In this document: positions 11,822 to 22,430 of the stretch, one piece after another
Numbering within the stretch: position 1 is the first letter of the stretch
How the letters are laid out: each line of letters starts with the position of its first letter
Origin: Panax quinquefolius
Lineage: Eukaryota; Streptophyta; Magnoliopsida; Apiales; Araliaceae
Length of the DNA: 64,000 nt
Reading direction: 5' to 3'
Assembly: GCA_020205615.1 (NCBI GenBank)
Contig: CM035162.1
Span: 47,710,076 to 47,774,075 of the forward strand
Position numbers and translations under genes: made by a program
The notes under the pieces: model-generated
Told to the model about the DNA's origin: nothing
The model's database searches: none
The model's input: only the letters and a program-made list of their open reading frames with translations

Positions 11822-12110
11822 CTCCTGAGGTTATCTCCGGTTTTCGCGCAGTTGAATCAGTATTTTCTCAGGGTTATCTCTGAGGTTGACTTGATGTTGA
11901 CTTTGACTGTCCTCAGGGTTATCTCTGAGGTTGGCTTGAATTCCTGGGGCTATCTCTAAGCTGTGATCTTGATCCCTAGGGGCTATCTCTGGGGTTGAAA
12001 CTGACTTTCTTGGGGTTATCTCTGGGGTTGGAAATTGGATCTCTCGTGGCTATCTCCGGGGTTAAAATTGATGTTGTGATCCTCCAGGGTTATCTATGGA
12101 GTGTGAAAAA
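11822..12110 (-). repeat. Degenerate U3 minisatellite (GGTTATCTCNGG on +)
   Basis: About ten units, the inverse counterpart of the array at 8440-9030. Confidence 0.8.
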
Positions 12111-12168
12111 GATGTTTTTTCTATCCTGCATGGTTAGTAACAGGTAAAGAAAATTTTGAGTGTCTACA

Positions 12169-12182
12169 GATGCCCCTCTTTA
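12169..12182 (-). promoter_or_regulatory. Polypurine tract of - strand Tat-type element
   Basis: On the - strand TAAAGAGGGGCATC directly precedes the LTR start. Confidence 0.7.
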
Positions 12183-14605
12183 TCAGGTTCATGCAATACA
12201 ATGGAATGGACATGATAAAGATTAGTAGACACTTGAAAATATGACAAGGTATTTCTAATGATGTAAATTGCAGTATAATGAATGTTTATGATGAATGTTA
12301 AAATGTTTTCACAAATCGCAATTCGCAAATGGCACATCGTATTTCGCACTTCGCTTTTCGTATTTGGCCAAATCGCACATCGCAACTCGTACATCGCATA
12401 TCGCATCGCAAATCGCATATCGCAAATCGCAATGTAATTAATGTTATGATGAATGTTAAAATGTTTTTGCAAATCGCTTTACCTTTACCGATCATTGTTG
12501 ATGCCTATGTTGGTGTTGACTCCAATGGTTTGGCATTTAATCGCTGATGCTTGTTTGATGAAGATAAGTTGAGATGTTTTCTAAATCTCTGATGGGGATG
12601 ATGTTCTGAAATCACCAGACCCTCCCAATGTATTCGCTGGTAGTTTGCAACAATGCATATCCGACTGATCGCCAAACTCTTTCGATTCGCACTCGAACAG
12701 TGGTATACGAAGCTTTCATCCCTGAACTGTCTTGATGTTGCGTTGGATGCCAATGGTTTAGAATACTAGATCTTCTGATACCTTTGCTAAAGTAATATTC
12801 TATGGATTACTTCACTAGACTTCGCCTGATGTTACGCTAGACTGATGACAACCACTAGATGTCTCACCCTTTTGAGGTGATTTGGAGTTTCCTTTCGCTG
12901 TTGGGTGCTTGTGCCCCATTTTCTTGAGTGTTTGATTTGCAACATGACTGAACTAATGACCTGAATGCCGCTGACATCCCTGGAGGATGCACCTCGCTCT
13001 TTTTCTGCTCAGATTTGAACTTCAGTGTAGAGGCCTCAACTCGTGAGGACTTAACGCATGTTGATGGTGTAGATTTCATTCGCTAGGCCTTTTGTTGTTG
13101 ACCTTCTTTCTTAAGAATTTCCCCATTCTTTTGATGAGAGGCTTTATCTCGCCTTAAACTTCTTCCCTTTCCGGGAATCGGAAAATGCCCCAGTCCTTTT
13201 GCATGTTTTTGTCGAGGATTCATATGAGGAACTCTCTTTGTTGATCAAATCGCAAGTGAATAATATCTGAATCACCATTGAGATGATGATGAACCATGCT
13301 GATGGCGCTGACTGGTGCATTTTCCACTTTAGGATGGTTGATAAATGCCCTAATGTTGAGTTGCTGCCGCATCCGATATTGCCCCAATCTTATTGTATGG
13401 GACCAAATATTCGATTGTCGCCAAATTTGAAATTACCCCAGCCTCGCTTGTTGTCTGGGATAGTTGCTTTGACAGATGAGCTGATAAGACGCCGAGATCG
13501 CAAGAGGCTTTTACTTCTGTACCATCCATTGAATATGTAGTGGATGTGGGCTTTGATGTTGATAGCTTTTTCTAGTAGAGATGTCGCTTTGTTAGAGAGA
13601 TGATGCTCTAACTCATAGGGATATCACTGTTACTGAGCGAGATGATGCTATATCTACCCGAGATATCGCATGTAGTTAGCGGTGGATCTGTTTGCTCGTG
13701 TAGAAACCCTTGGGTTGGAGATCACAGCGTTACCTCCTTCTTTTGAGAGGGAATCCATGTTGGACTTGATAGCCCACATATACATTGATTTGTAGATGGG
13801 CTTGTATGTTCCTGCACAGACTAGCTTAGCCATTTTGTCATGTATAACACACATTGTATATATCAAACAACATTATATATGGTAGGGAAATATATGTTGA
13901 TTCACTTCCCTTTTAGTTGTGCCTTGTTACTTGCTTGATATTTGCTTGTTTCTCCAAGACTTTGTGATTTGGATGTATTCTGAACTCCTCCTTGATGGAT
14001 TGACAGTGAGATGTCTAAGGATTTTTAGAATGGATCGTCGATCTGTGTGTATTTCCTACCATATTTGGTGTCTTGGGACTGATTTCTGTATGTGGCTATG
14101 GATAGGAGTGTGTCTATTTTTATTTTTTCTATGGTGAGACCGGACCATATAATATGGCTGCCTACATACTCCCGTGTATTGGGGAGATCAGGTCGACGTA
14201 GTTCGCCCATGTGTAAGAGGTTCAACGCTGTATGTGGCAGGAATGGTGTATGAATGTTTTTGTTATTTTTTATTTTATTGCGACCGGGCCATATGAAATG
14301 GTTGCTTATGTACTCCTATTAAAGAGGAGATCAGGTCGACGTAGTTCACCCATGTACAGGGCGGATTGCAGTTGAAAAGTTTAATCCCATGTACAGGATA
14401 AATTAAAGGTATGAAAGGTTTGATCCATGGTGGGATAACCGAAGTTGTATGAAATGAAGTGAAACCAGGCTGCTGGTTTGAAAAGTGTGTTTTTTCTTGA
14501 GGGGAAGATGGGTAAAAAGGAAAGGCTGTATGTAGTGAGGGTTAAAAAACTGAAATGACAGGTGATCTAATGATCCAAAACCAGGATGTTCGCTTGATGG
14601 TAACC
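12183..14605 (-). other. Tat-type 3' noncoding region
   Basis: About 2.4 kb between the integrase end and the polypurine tract, with no supported gene. It holds the ATCGCA-rich cluster at 12308-12430 and a duplicated block at 14132-14220 and 14282-14362. The block shares CCATAT, GTACTCC/ATACTCC and GATCAGGTCGACGTAGTTC. Similar sequence is common downstream of integrase in Tat elements. Confidence 0.6.
12274..12478. repeat. ATCGCA-type short repeat cluster with flanking duplication
   Basis: Many copies of AATCGCA, CATATCGCA and related 7-9-mers fill 12308-12430. ATGATGAATGTTAAAATGTTTT occurs just before the cluster and again at its right end. The frames across it on both strands are artefacts. 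Confidence 0.8.
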
Positions 14606-15060
14606 TTAGACATAGTATCGTTTCACGGTGTCTGAATTGATGAGTTGCAGAAATTCATCGCCGTCCATTTCCTGTAATCTGAAAGTGTCTCTTATCAATA
14701 CCTCCTTGACAATAAACGGGCCTTCCCAGTTTGGAGTGAATTTTCCTTTATACTGAGTTTGGTTGTCAATGATCTTCTTCAAAACCAAGTCGTGTTGTTT
14801 GAACTGTCGTAGTCAGACTTCTCTGTTGTAGGATCTTCTTTACAAGTAGAGGGCCACTCATGTCTGGGCCACATACTACCCCATGGATTTCATCCATGAG
14901 CCTTTAAGCTTGGTCCTCATCCAGACATCTAAGGAGACCTCGTCTTGCATCTCTTTTGTAGAGTGCATCTCCGCTCAGGTAGAATTTTATAGCAAGTCGA
15001 TGGATCCGCCTTTTCTCAGTCGGGCTCGCCTCAGCAAGTGTAGATCTATCTTGTAAGTGT
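14606..15060 (-). pseudogene. Tat integrase remnant (zinc-binding end joined to C-terminus)
   Basis: The left part (14606-14788) encodes an integrase C-terminal module with NWEGPFIVKEVL and NSDTVKRYYV. The right part (about 14830-15060) encodes the N-terminal zinc-binding region, with FYLSGDALYKR, LRCLDEDQA, EIHGVVCGPDMSG and LLVKKIL visible. An in-frame stop follows DEDQA and the second zinc-binding His appears as Asp. The whole D,D,E catalytic core is missing between them, so this cannot integrate DNA. Confidence 0.8.
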
Positions 15061-15077
15061 TCATTGACATGCTGATA

Positions 15078-15317
15078 TCAAGGGTGCTTGATGGGAGGTA
15101 GCTCATCCGATACTTCTCCAATGTAATTCACATTGGCTGGACCCTTTTGTTGGGCAAATTTTAGGGTTGGCATGTCTTCCTTGTCATGTAAGTTGATCAA
15201 AGAGGCCAAGGTTACTAGCGCATCAGCAAAATCATTCCTATTCCGAGGAATGTGGAGGAAGGATTTTTCTTCAAACTCTGAAGCCATTTGTAGAACCTGC
15301 CGATGGTAAGGCAACAA
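15078..15317 (-). pseudogene. Tat RNase H C-terminal fragment
   Basis: LLPYHRQVLQ..SEFEEKSF is seen as MLPYHRQVLQMASEFEEKSF, followed by HIPRNRNDFADALVTLAS. These match the end of Tat RNase H, where the enzyme degrades RNA in the hybrid. The catalytic acidic residues upstream are absent. On its - strand 5' side lies an A/G-rich filler of about 55 bp (15334-15392, T/C-rich on +) and then the RT fragment. Confidence 0.8.
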
Positions 15318-15392
15318 ATGTATAACTTGTTGAAGAGATTTTTCTTTTTTTCTTTTTTTTTCTCTTTTTCTTTTTCTTTTTAATTTTTTTAT

Positions 15393-15766
15393 GCATTAGA
15401 TCATAGAAAAGAGCCATATGGCTCAATGATAGATAGCTCCGGCATCAATGAGGCTGAATGACAATCGTCTGTAGCCAAAAGTTCCCTAAGGAGTGATGAA
15501 TGCAACTTTCTTATGATTCTTTTCAGAAACCATGATTGGATGGTATCCCACAAAGCCATCCGTAAATATATGTTATACTAAGTCGTATTGTCAATGACAA
15601 TGTGGATAAATGGCACGGAAAAGCTATCTTTAAGGCAAGCTTTGTTCAAATCCCGATAATCCACGCAAACTCGCACCTTTCCTCCTGGTTTAGGCACGGG
15701 AACAATGTCGGATATCCACTCAGGATATGTAGACACCATGATGATGCCAACTTGAAATTGTTTCAC
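15393..15766 (-). pseudogene. Tat reverse transcriptase N-terminal fragment
   Basis: SDIVPVPKPGGKVRVCVDYR and DLNKACLKDSF are the RT fingers. Beyond a frameshift near 15570, FTDGFVGYHPIMV, KKVAFITP, GTFGYRRLSF and a degraded NAGATYQ are readable down to MHKK. The YVDD catalytic motif and the rest of RT are deleted. In-frame stops follow FITP and the degraded NAGATYQ. Confidence 0.8.
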
Positions 15767-15817
15767 AATTTCTTCTTTAACTTTTAACCTCCACTCAGGT
15801 TTTAATCGCCTGAGCTT

Positions 15818-16580
15818 CTACCTGACTGGCTTAAATCCTTCTTTAATGGGAAGGCGATGAAGAACAATGTCAGTGGACAAACCCACCATGTCTTCATGAG
15901 ACCATGCAAACACATCCTGGAATTGGGTTAGTAGTGTAACCATGTCATTCCGCTGGTTTGGGGTAAGGTCTGAACCAATCTGGATTAACTTAGGGATTTC
16001 TAAGGTTCCGAGATTGAAGGAAGTGGTTTGGTCAAGGTTGGGTTTAGGTTTGTCTTTGACCCATTCTTGAATTTCTGGAGGCACCTCAATGTCCTCATGT
16101 ACTTCCATCAAGGCTGAATTCATCTCTACATCAATGGTACAATCCTTGTGGAGAAGAGGCAATCAGACGCTAAGTACAGTACATCTCCTAATTCGTGGTC
16201 CTGAAACAAAATATACTTTTACTTAGTATATATGAAAAGGTTTGATCATACAAAGTATTAGCATGTACTGGCAAAACGACTGCTAATATTGTATAGAAAA
16301 GTAAGCAGTTATGATATCTACAGGGCAGAAATAGTTTCTGCCCATTTTACCCTTGTCGACCAATGCAAGGAGTGCTGCTCCAATTGGAAAGGGCAAAGTC
16401 TGGGTGGACTGCAGTGATGGAGGGGCTATCATCATCCTCCCTATCCTGAATGATGACCATTATGTCTGAGAAATCATCGTCTAGGGTGTATCTATTTGTA
16501 TGTTTGTCATGAACGATGATGCGCTTGCCCGACATCATTCGGATGACGTCTTGCTTAATTCTTTGTTTCTCTTCCTCCAC
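15818..16580 (-). pseudogene. Tat pol segment between protease and RT
   Basis: Two frames are used (16347-16580 and 15818-16162). The second contains TQFQDVFAWSHEDMVGL and IVLHRLPIKEGFKPVR, which lie directly before the RT in Tat polyproteins. The first is acidic (DREDDD, DDDFSD) and joins the G-patch region to the RT. Between them, 16163-16346, similarity is lost. Confidence 0.7.
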
Positions 16581-16811
16581 TCAGGGATCTGGAACAAAGA
16601 TTTCTTTCTCCTTCACTATTACCGGCATGGGAAATAACATAGCCATTAAGATGGCTAGCACCTTTACAGGAGGTTGTGCGGACTCAGTAGTTGTAAGTAT
16701 GGACGAACTTTGTGTAACTGAAGCTGGAGGAATCTGAGGATGTTTATGTGGATTCCTGTTACTAGAACTGGTAGAATAGCCTAGCCCAGCTGTCCCAATT
16801 TAGCTGATAAC

Positions 16812-17897
16812 CTAGACGGGGTATTTGATGCCCTGATGATCTTTACCCAACCCTTGTCCTGGCTGATGACCCAATGACATCATTTCTTGAGTAGGCAACA
16901 TTACCTCGGCAGAGACCTTGGGTTTGGGAAATGGCGTTCCAATAGCATGGTATTGGGTATTGCTTACTTCCAATGCATGAAAACTGACTTGTTCCACATC
17001 TGCATTGGCATTGATGAATGTCATGTCCCCGTGTTGAGGACACTCCGGCTCAGCGTAGACTATGACTAGGCTGTCGTTGATAATGTATTTCAACTGTTGA
17101 TGAAAGGTGGAGGGGACTGCCCCTGCTATATGAATCCATGGTCGTCCCAAGAGCAGGTTGTATCCCGAATCTATCTTGAATACGTGGAAAGATACGCAGA
17201 ATGTATGGGGACCAGTTTCGATTGGCAGTTCAATTACTCCGACCGAATTCCGGCGGGCTCCATCAAAAGCTTTGATGACTGTATGGCTACTCCGAATTTG
17301 GTTGAGATTGATATTCATCTTCACCAAGGTAGCGTATGGACATATATTTAGAGATGAGTCTCCATCTATCAAGACTCCAGCTAGCATGTATCTGGAGGAC
17401 AAGACCGTATTATGCAACGACTTGCAATGACCGGTCCCTTTGGGCGGTATGTCATCATCAGTGAAGGATATCACATTGTTGTTGAAAATGTGATCAACCA
17501 AGTGTTGAAATTTTTCCGTATCAACGAATGTTGGTAGATAGGCTTCTTCTAAAACCTTCAACAAGATCTTCTGGTGATCCTCGGAAGTTAAGACTAAGTC
17601 CAAAATTGATATTTGGTGTGGAGCTTCTTTTAAGCTTAAAACCACCTTGGCTTCATTATGACCCATAGTGCAGAGGAATTTTTCAATCTTCTCCATGGGT
17701 ATTTTCCCTTTTGATTTGATGGTAAACTTCATCACTCGTTGGGGAAGATACAGTGGATTTTCCTTCGACACTGTAGCAGTGGTATGTGAGGTGGATGCTT
17801 CACCTTCTCCATAATTCCATGGCACTTTATGTAAGCTAACAATAGGATATTGTGCTCTGCATGGCAAGTTGATTGGCTCGTGAGCGGCCACTTTCAA
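16812..17897 (-). pseudogene. Tat aspartic protease region with G-patch
   Basis: The longest open segment of this element (361 aa). VLIDGDSSLNICP is the protease active-site region, with Asp followed by GDS where IDGGS or IDNGS is common. LLGRPWIH and TFHQQLKYI are the conserved C-terminal half. The segment ends in a G-patch-like SLGHQPGQGLGKDHQGI. The enzyme would cut the Gag-Pol polyprotein. A frameshift separates it from 17894-18331. Confidence 0.85.
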
Positions 17898-18331
17898 AGG
17901 ATTGTTGTTCCCCTGAGTTGAATTGTTGGTATTGTGAGTGATTTGTTAGTCCCATCAGTCCTAATGGATATGACTGCTACCAAACTCTTCCACTTAGTAG
18001 GACATGTATTCTCACTTGCAGGTAGCATGGTATCATTGTCTGCTAGTTGTAGGACACCGCTCTTAATGAGATTTTGGATAAGATGGCGGAGTGTCCAACA
18101 TTCTTCTGTGTTGTGACCACGCGAATGGGAGTGATATTGACATACTCCATCAGAATTGTACCGTCCTAAACGGGGAATGATTGGAGGTAGAAGGGAAGCG
18201 ATCCTTCCTTCATTGATTAGCATCTGAAGGATTTCCTCCATAGGTTGGTCCAGATATATGAATTCCCTTTGGTTAGCAAAATCTCGATGGGCTTTGGCAT
18301 TCGCTCTCTTTATCACTTTGTCTTCCAGCAT
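17894..18331 (-). pseudogene. Tat polyprotein segment with second zinc-binding module
   Basis: YLDQPMEEILQMLINEGRI leads into CQYHSHSRGHNTEECWTLRH, a C-x2-H-x5-H-x5-C module typical of Tat Gag-Pol, followed by LIQNLIKSGVL. A closely similar module occurs about 600 bp upstream on the - strand. It overlaps the protease frame by 4 bp, which is a frameshift and not a true overlap. Confidence 0.8.
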
Positions 18332-18587
18332 TTCATTTTCTGAAGGTGATGAGAGTATATTTGTGACAAGAGGAGGAGACTAGCATGCTCCTGGCTGACT
18401 AACTGGCGTGTCACTTGATGTTGATAGGTCACCAGTTCTGCCATTTGTTCAATTTGCTTGCATAGAGCTTTTATCTTACGTTCCATTGTGAACTAGAACT
18501 TGGCATAATCCCATTTGTCCACACTGTCTTTGAGGCTCTGGGAGGATTCATAGTTAAAATTGGAACTCTGTCCATTGCTCCAATTGA

Positions 18588-20148
18588 TCATGTTAACCTC
18601 TTCTTCTTTGTGTTGAGGAAGAGGTTGTCTTGAACGTGAGGCTGATCTAGTTTGGTGAGGTCTTGGATCTTATGTTTCAAGGCCCAACAATCCTGAGTAT
18701 CATGTCCAGGTGCCCCGACATGATAAACACATTTCTGAGCCGCATTCAAACCCCGTCCATTAGGGTTGGCTGGTGGAAGAAGATTCATAATTTTCTTCTG
18801 TGTTGTCAGAAGAGTGAGAATATTCTCGAGTGTGTCCCCTAAGGGTGTAAACACTCGATGGCGTTTGACTTCTCCACCTTTTGGTATTTGAGGGTTCGAA
18901 GATTGTGCTTGAAAGGGAGTGTAGTTTCTCCTTTGAATAGGCATGTTCTGATTGCCTTTTTGACCCTGTAGTATCAGGGAAACATCTTCCTCTTTCTTTT
19001 TATGGACCCTCCGGGGGTTGTTTCCATAATTTTGGATTGATGTGATCAAGAATGCCTTTAAGGCGCGCCTAGGTCTTGAATTTTTCGGACTTCAATCCCA
19101 TCTCACCATCTCCCCATGTTTGACCATTTCGTAAAATGGTTTGCCGATTCTCGCTAAAACTCTTTCATAGAAAGGAGCTTCAGTATGTTTACGAAAGTCA
19201 TGACCATCTCTGATTCTGTCATGGAAGGAATTACTTGGGCAGCCAGGCGTCTCCACCTTTGAGCATACTCTCTAAAAGACTCGTTAGACTATTTCTTGAT
19301 CTTGGTAATTTGATACCGATCAAGAGCCACCTGAGACTGAAAGCTGTATTGAGTGAGGAAGGCGTGTGCTAGCTCTTCCCAGCTATGGATCTTTGAGTTC
19401 TCTAATCTTGTTTACCACGAATGGGCTTCTCCAGTCAGACTCTTCTCGAACAGTTGCATTCTGAGCTTCTCGTCCTCTGCATAAGATCCAAGTTCTCCAA
19501 TAAACAATTTTAAATGTGTTTAAGGATCTCCTAACCCGTCATATTTTTCAAAGTCAGGAGTCTTAAACTTTTCTGGATAATGAACACCAGGGAAAATGCA
19601 AAGATCAGCATATAAAACACTCCCGTGTGTTCCAATTCCTTTGATAGCACGAAGGGTATCTTCCATTTGGAGGACTTTCTTTTTGATGTCACCGGTCCTG
19701 GATCTCCTATGAGATGGGTGGCATCATTAGTTTTGTTAGTCGATCCAACCGCAGCTCGTTCGGTTAACGAATGACGGTTTCCCCTTGTGTAGAGGATTCA
19801 AAGCATGTACGGGCATTTTTGTACCTCGAGTAGAATCGGTAGTTCTTTGAGTAGAAACAACCAAATCAGAATTTGTTTGCTTAATCCATCGAATTCTTTA
19901 TGAGAAACCGGATTAAGGTCGGGCTTAGGTCGATGATATGACATGATTGGATCGTAGGCTTGCAGCCTTTTTGGATTTTGACAGGGTAGTAGGTCTGATT
20001 GGTTCCCTGCAAAAGACTTGCATAGTTTAGTCTTTAGGGAATGTGTGTATAATAACATGCTACGTGATGTGTCCATTTTAGGAATTTTATCCTGCAAAAT
20101 GGATGTTAGCTGTTTTGTAATACAGGATAACATATTATGTATATACAT
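18588..20148 (-). pseudogene. Tat gag remnant
   Basis: Read on - from right: an N-terminal part (to 19798) with YDPIMSYHRPKPDLNP; a capsid part around 19150-19400 with LDRYQITKIKK, NESFREYAQRWR and LAAQVIPSMTESEM; then 18588-19049 with FTPLGDTLENIL and CVYHVGAPGHDTQDCWALKH. A stop (19289-19291 on +) interrupts the capsid between IKK and SNESF. Gag forms the particle and binds RNA. Several frameshifts make it a pseudogene. Confidence 0.8.
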
Positions 20149-20658
20149 TTCTTCATATTTCTCATTACATGGAGATAGATATGGAATGAAATTACAAGTA
20201 ATTGTGTTTATAAGTAATTGAAATGAGAGAGCATGAAGAGACTTTCCTCCGTTTTGGGTTTATCAGAGGCTGACCTATCTTAGGTTATTCTCGCGGCTTT
20301 TTGGCATGAAGGTTCCCAAATCATCGCAATTTACTCAATGGGAAATTGACCGAATTTGGGTGGTGCCTTTCCTGAGCCTCACTGGAATTAGTCTTCCTAC
20401 GAGTCCAGTAATCAAACACCGACGGGATAGCCTCCTGGTGGAGGGACCACACAACATACATTCACATACATCGCGTCTCACCGTATTGAAATGATGACAT
20501 GTGCGAAGCACTAATATCACAAGCAGATATGGTGCGAAGCACTAAGTGCAATAAGTAAATGCATTCGTACACATTCATCATAAATGTAAATGCAACATCC
20601 ATACACAAGCAGATAACAGTTTTGAAAAGATTGTAATAGCGGCTTAAGTCCTATTAAT
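20149..20658 (-). other. Tat 5' untranslated leader
   Basis: About 0.5 kb between PBS and gag with no supported ORF. Small direct repeats (GTGCGAAGCACTAA) at 20491-20546. Confidence 0.55.
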
Positions 20659-20680
20659 GGTGTCCCCAGCAGAGTCGCCA
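20659..20680 (-). promoter_or_regulatory. Tat primer binding site
   Basis: On - the sequence TGGCGACTCTGCTGGGGAC lies two bases inside the 5' LTR end. This form is typical of Tat/Ogre elements, where tRNA-Arg has been proposed as primer. Confidence 0.75.
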
Positions 20681-20682
20681 CC

Positions 20683-21163
20683 TATCGACGTCGGGATTTT
20701 AATTGTCCCTTTTCGTTACTTGTTCTTTGGTGTTCTCATTATAGGTGAGATTTGTTTGAAAAAACAAGTGAAAAAGGTTCGACATGTATAATGTCGACGA
20801 AGGACTGTTAAGAGTCTCCAGTTGGTTTTTTAAATGGTTGTACCAACACAACCGAGAAATGGTTTGCACATTGACCCAGTGATGTGACACTGCTAAACGG
20901 GTCGGTGAAACAGAGATTCATTAGGGTCCGGGGACTTGATTATGCGGAGGGAAGGTGTTAGGTACCCCCCGACATCCGTGTTACCACGATGATCGCCTCT
21001 TTTCAATAAACTGTTATCTGAATGTGTGTGTGTGTGTGGGTCAATGTGCTGTTATTTGGAAGTGGTGCGAGGCCTTGTTCGCACCTATATACATAGGGTT
21101 TGAATTTATGTAAAAATTCAGTTTTTAGCAAGATATAGAAATGATGTTTTATAAAAAAGGTTC
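20683..21163 (-). repeat. Truncated 5' LTR of Tat-type element
   Basis: About 480 bp matching 9662-10150, including the TG microsatellite. It represents only the 3' end of the LTR. It stops abruptly after ATAAAAAAGGTT, where Tekay gag begins, so U3 and promoter are lost. Confidence 0.85.
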
Positions 21164-22066
21164 AGAGACGTGGAAAAAGTAGATCACCAAGATATTTGAT
21201 GTCTTGGGATGCTCCGAGGAGCAAAAGGTTCCCTTTGCAACCGCTATGTCATGCGGAGAGGCAGACATCGGAGGGAATCAAGAAACGACTCACCGCCAGA
21301 CCGAAGATGTCTTGGGAGAAGTTCCAAGAACCTTTCAATGACAAGTACTTTCCCGAAAGTATTCGTCACATGAAGGAGGTAGAGTTCATCAAGCTGGAAC
21401 AAAACAATATGACCGTGTCGCAGTATGAGGCTAAGTTTGCCGAGTTGTCCTGGTTCGCATCCCATTTAGTTGATAATGAGGAGAGAATTACGCGAATGTT
21501 TCTACGAGGTTTGAGACCCAAAATACGTCAATACCTCATTTCTCATAAATTGTGTTTGTATTCAGATGTTTTAAATAGGGCTCAGTTACAGCACAACCAA
21601 ATGGCAACGACCAACAACACGATAATAATCATATCGGTGGCAACGACCATCGGAACAATGATAACCATCGTGGGGGAAATTATCATGCCAAGAATGGTAA
21701 CCACTTTGGTGGTAATCATGGCCAAGATAATAGGAGTGGAAATTTCAAGAAGAGAAGGTTCAACAACGATGGAAAGATAGCAGAACCAACACCCGTTTTC
21801 AAGGAAGGAGAACGACCACCAATTGTATGTTTCAAATGCGGAAGGGAGGGACATATCAGTCCAAGCTGCACGATGCAGTCCAAAGCATGTTATAATTGTG
21901 GAAAAGAAGGTCACCTAGCTCGATTTTGTCGTGCACCAAAGTCAAGTCCAGCTGGGACGGTGGCACCAAAGGTGGATACGGACAAAACAAAGTCGGTGGT
22001 TTCAGGGAGAGCGTTTTTCGTGACTTCTCAAAAAGCGAGTAACCCGAACGAAGTTAGCACGGGTTA
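21164..22066 (+). pseudogene. Tekay gag remnant with two zinc knuckles
   Basis: It begins mid-gag with ITKIFDVLGCSEEQKVPF after a stop at 21180-21182. It continues through SWEKFQEPFNDKYFPESIR, VSQYEAKFAELS and MFLRGLRPKIRQYL, the retrotransposon Gag fold. Frames shift near 21225 and again near 21600. Two intact CCHC knuckles follow: CFKCGREGHISPSC (21828-21869) and CYNCGKEGHLARFC (21888-21929). The reading ends at a stop at 22065. Gag would package RNA. Confidence 0.85.
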
Positions 22067-22430
22067 GTTAATTATAAATTCTTGCGAAGTCTATACCTTA
22101 TTAGATACCGGTTCTACCCATTTTTTATCTCTCTTGCTTGCACTCAACGTTTAAATTTGACTTCGGAGAAATTAAACTTTGACTTATTGGTTGAAACTCC
22201 GTTAGGAGAAACCTTCATTACATCCACTATTTATAAATCTTGTTTGATTCAAATCGACACTTTCATGTTACCTGTCGATCTTATCTCTTTGAAAATACTT
22301 GCATTTGATGTGATTTTTGGAATCGATTGGTTAACTACTCATCATGCTTTTCGTAACCAACCTGTTATGCGAATTCAAGAAACTAAACCACTAAAGTCAA
22401 TCATTGTTATATCAAGCCATAAGTAAAGAG
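22067..22430 (+). pseudogene. Tekay protease remnant
   Basis: CEVYTLLDTGSTHF contains the aspartic protease DTGST (22104-22118). In a second frame [18 protein letters not shown] follows. The same parts exist in the - strand element (FDTGSTHSF and [18 protein letters not shown]), so a frameshift and small deletions broke this copy. Confidence 0.8.

Larger units (their letters stand above)
9662..12168 (-). repeat. 3' LTR of - strand Tat-type element
   Basis: It starts on the - strand at 12168 (TGTAGACACTC) and ends near 9662. The last about 490 bp (9662-10150) match the truncated 5' LTR at 20683-21163. Length is about 2.5 kb. It contains a TG run near 10006-10022, a 60-bp tandem repeat, a large palindrome, several TA runs, a TATA box and the U3 minisatellite. 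Confidence 0.8.
9662..21163 (-). mobile_element. Tat-type Ty3/gypsy retrotransposon, defective, both ends visible
   Basis: On the - strand the order is truncated 5' LTR (20683-21163), PBS (20659-20680), gag, protease with G-patch, RT, RNase H, integrase, 3' noncoding DNA, polypurine tract (12169-12182) and 3' LTR (9662-12168). The PBS sequence TGGCGACTCTGCTGGGGAC and the C-x-Y-H gag modules are characteristic of Tat/Ogre-type elements. The RT palm, most of RNase H and the integrase core are missing, and many frameshifts are present, so it is non-functional. The right end is cut at the junction with a Tekay fragment. Confidence 0.85.

Noticed and set aside
12164..12547. Frames rich in RCAI/RFAM-like peptides
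   Set aside because: They arise from the ATCGCA repeat cluster on both strands.
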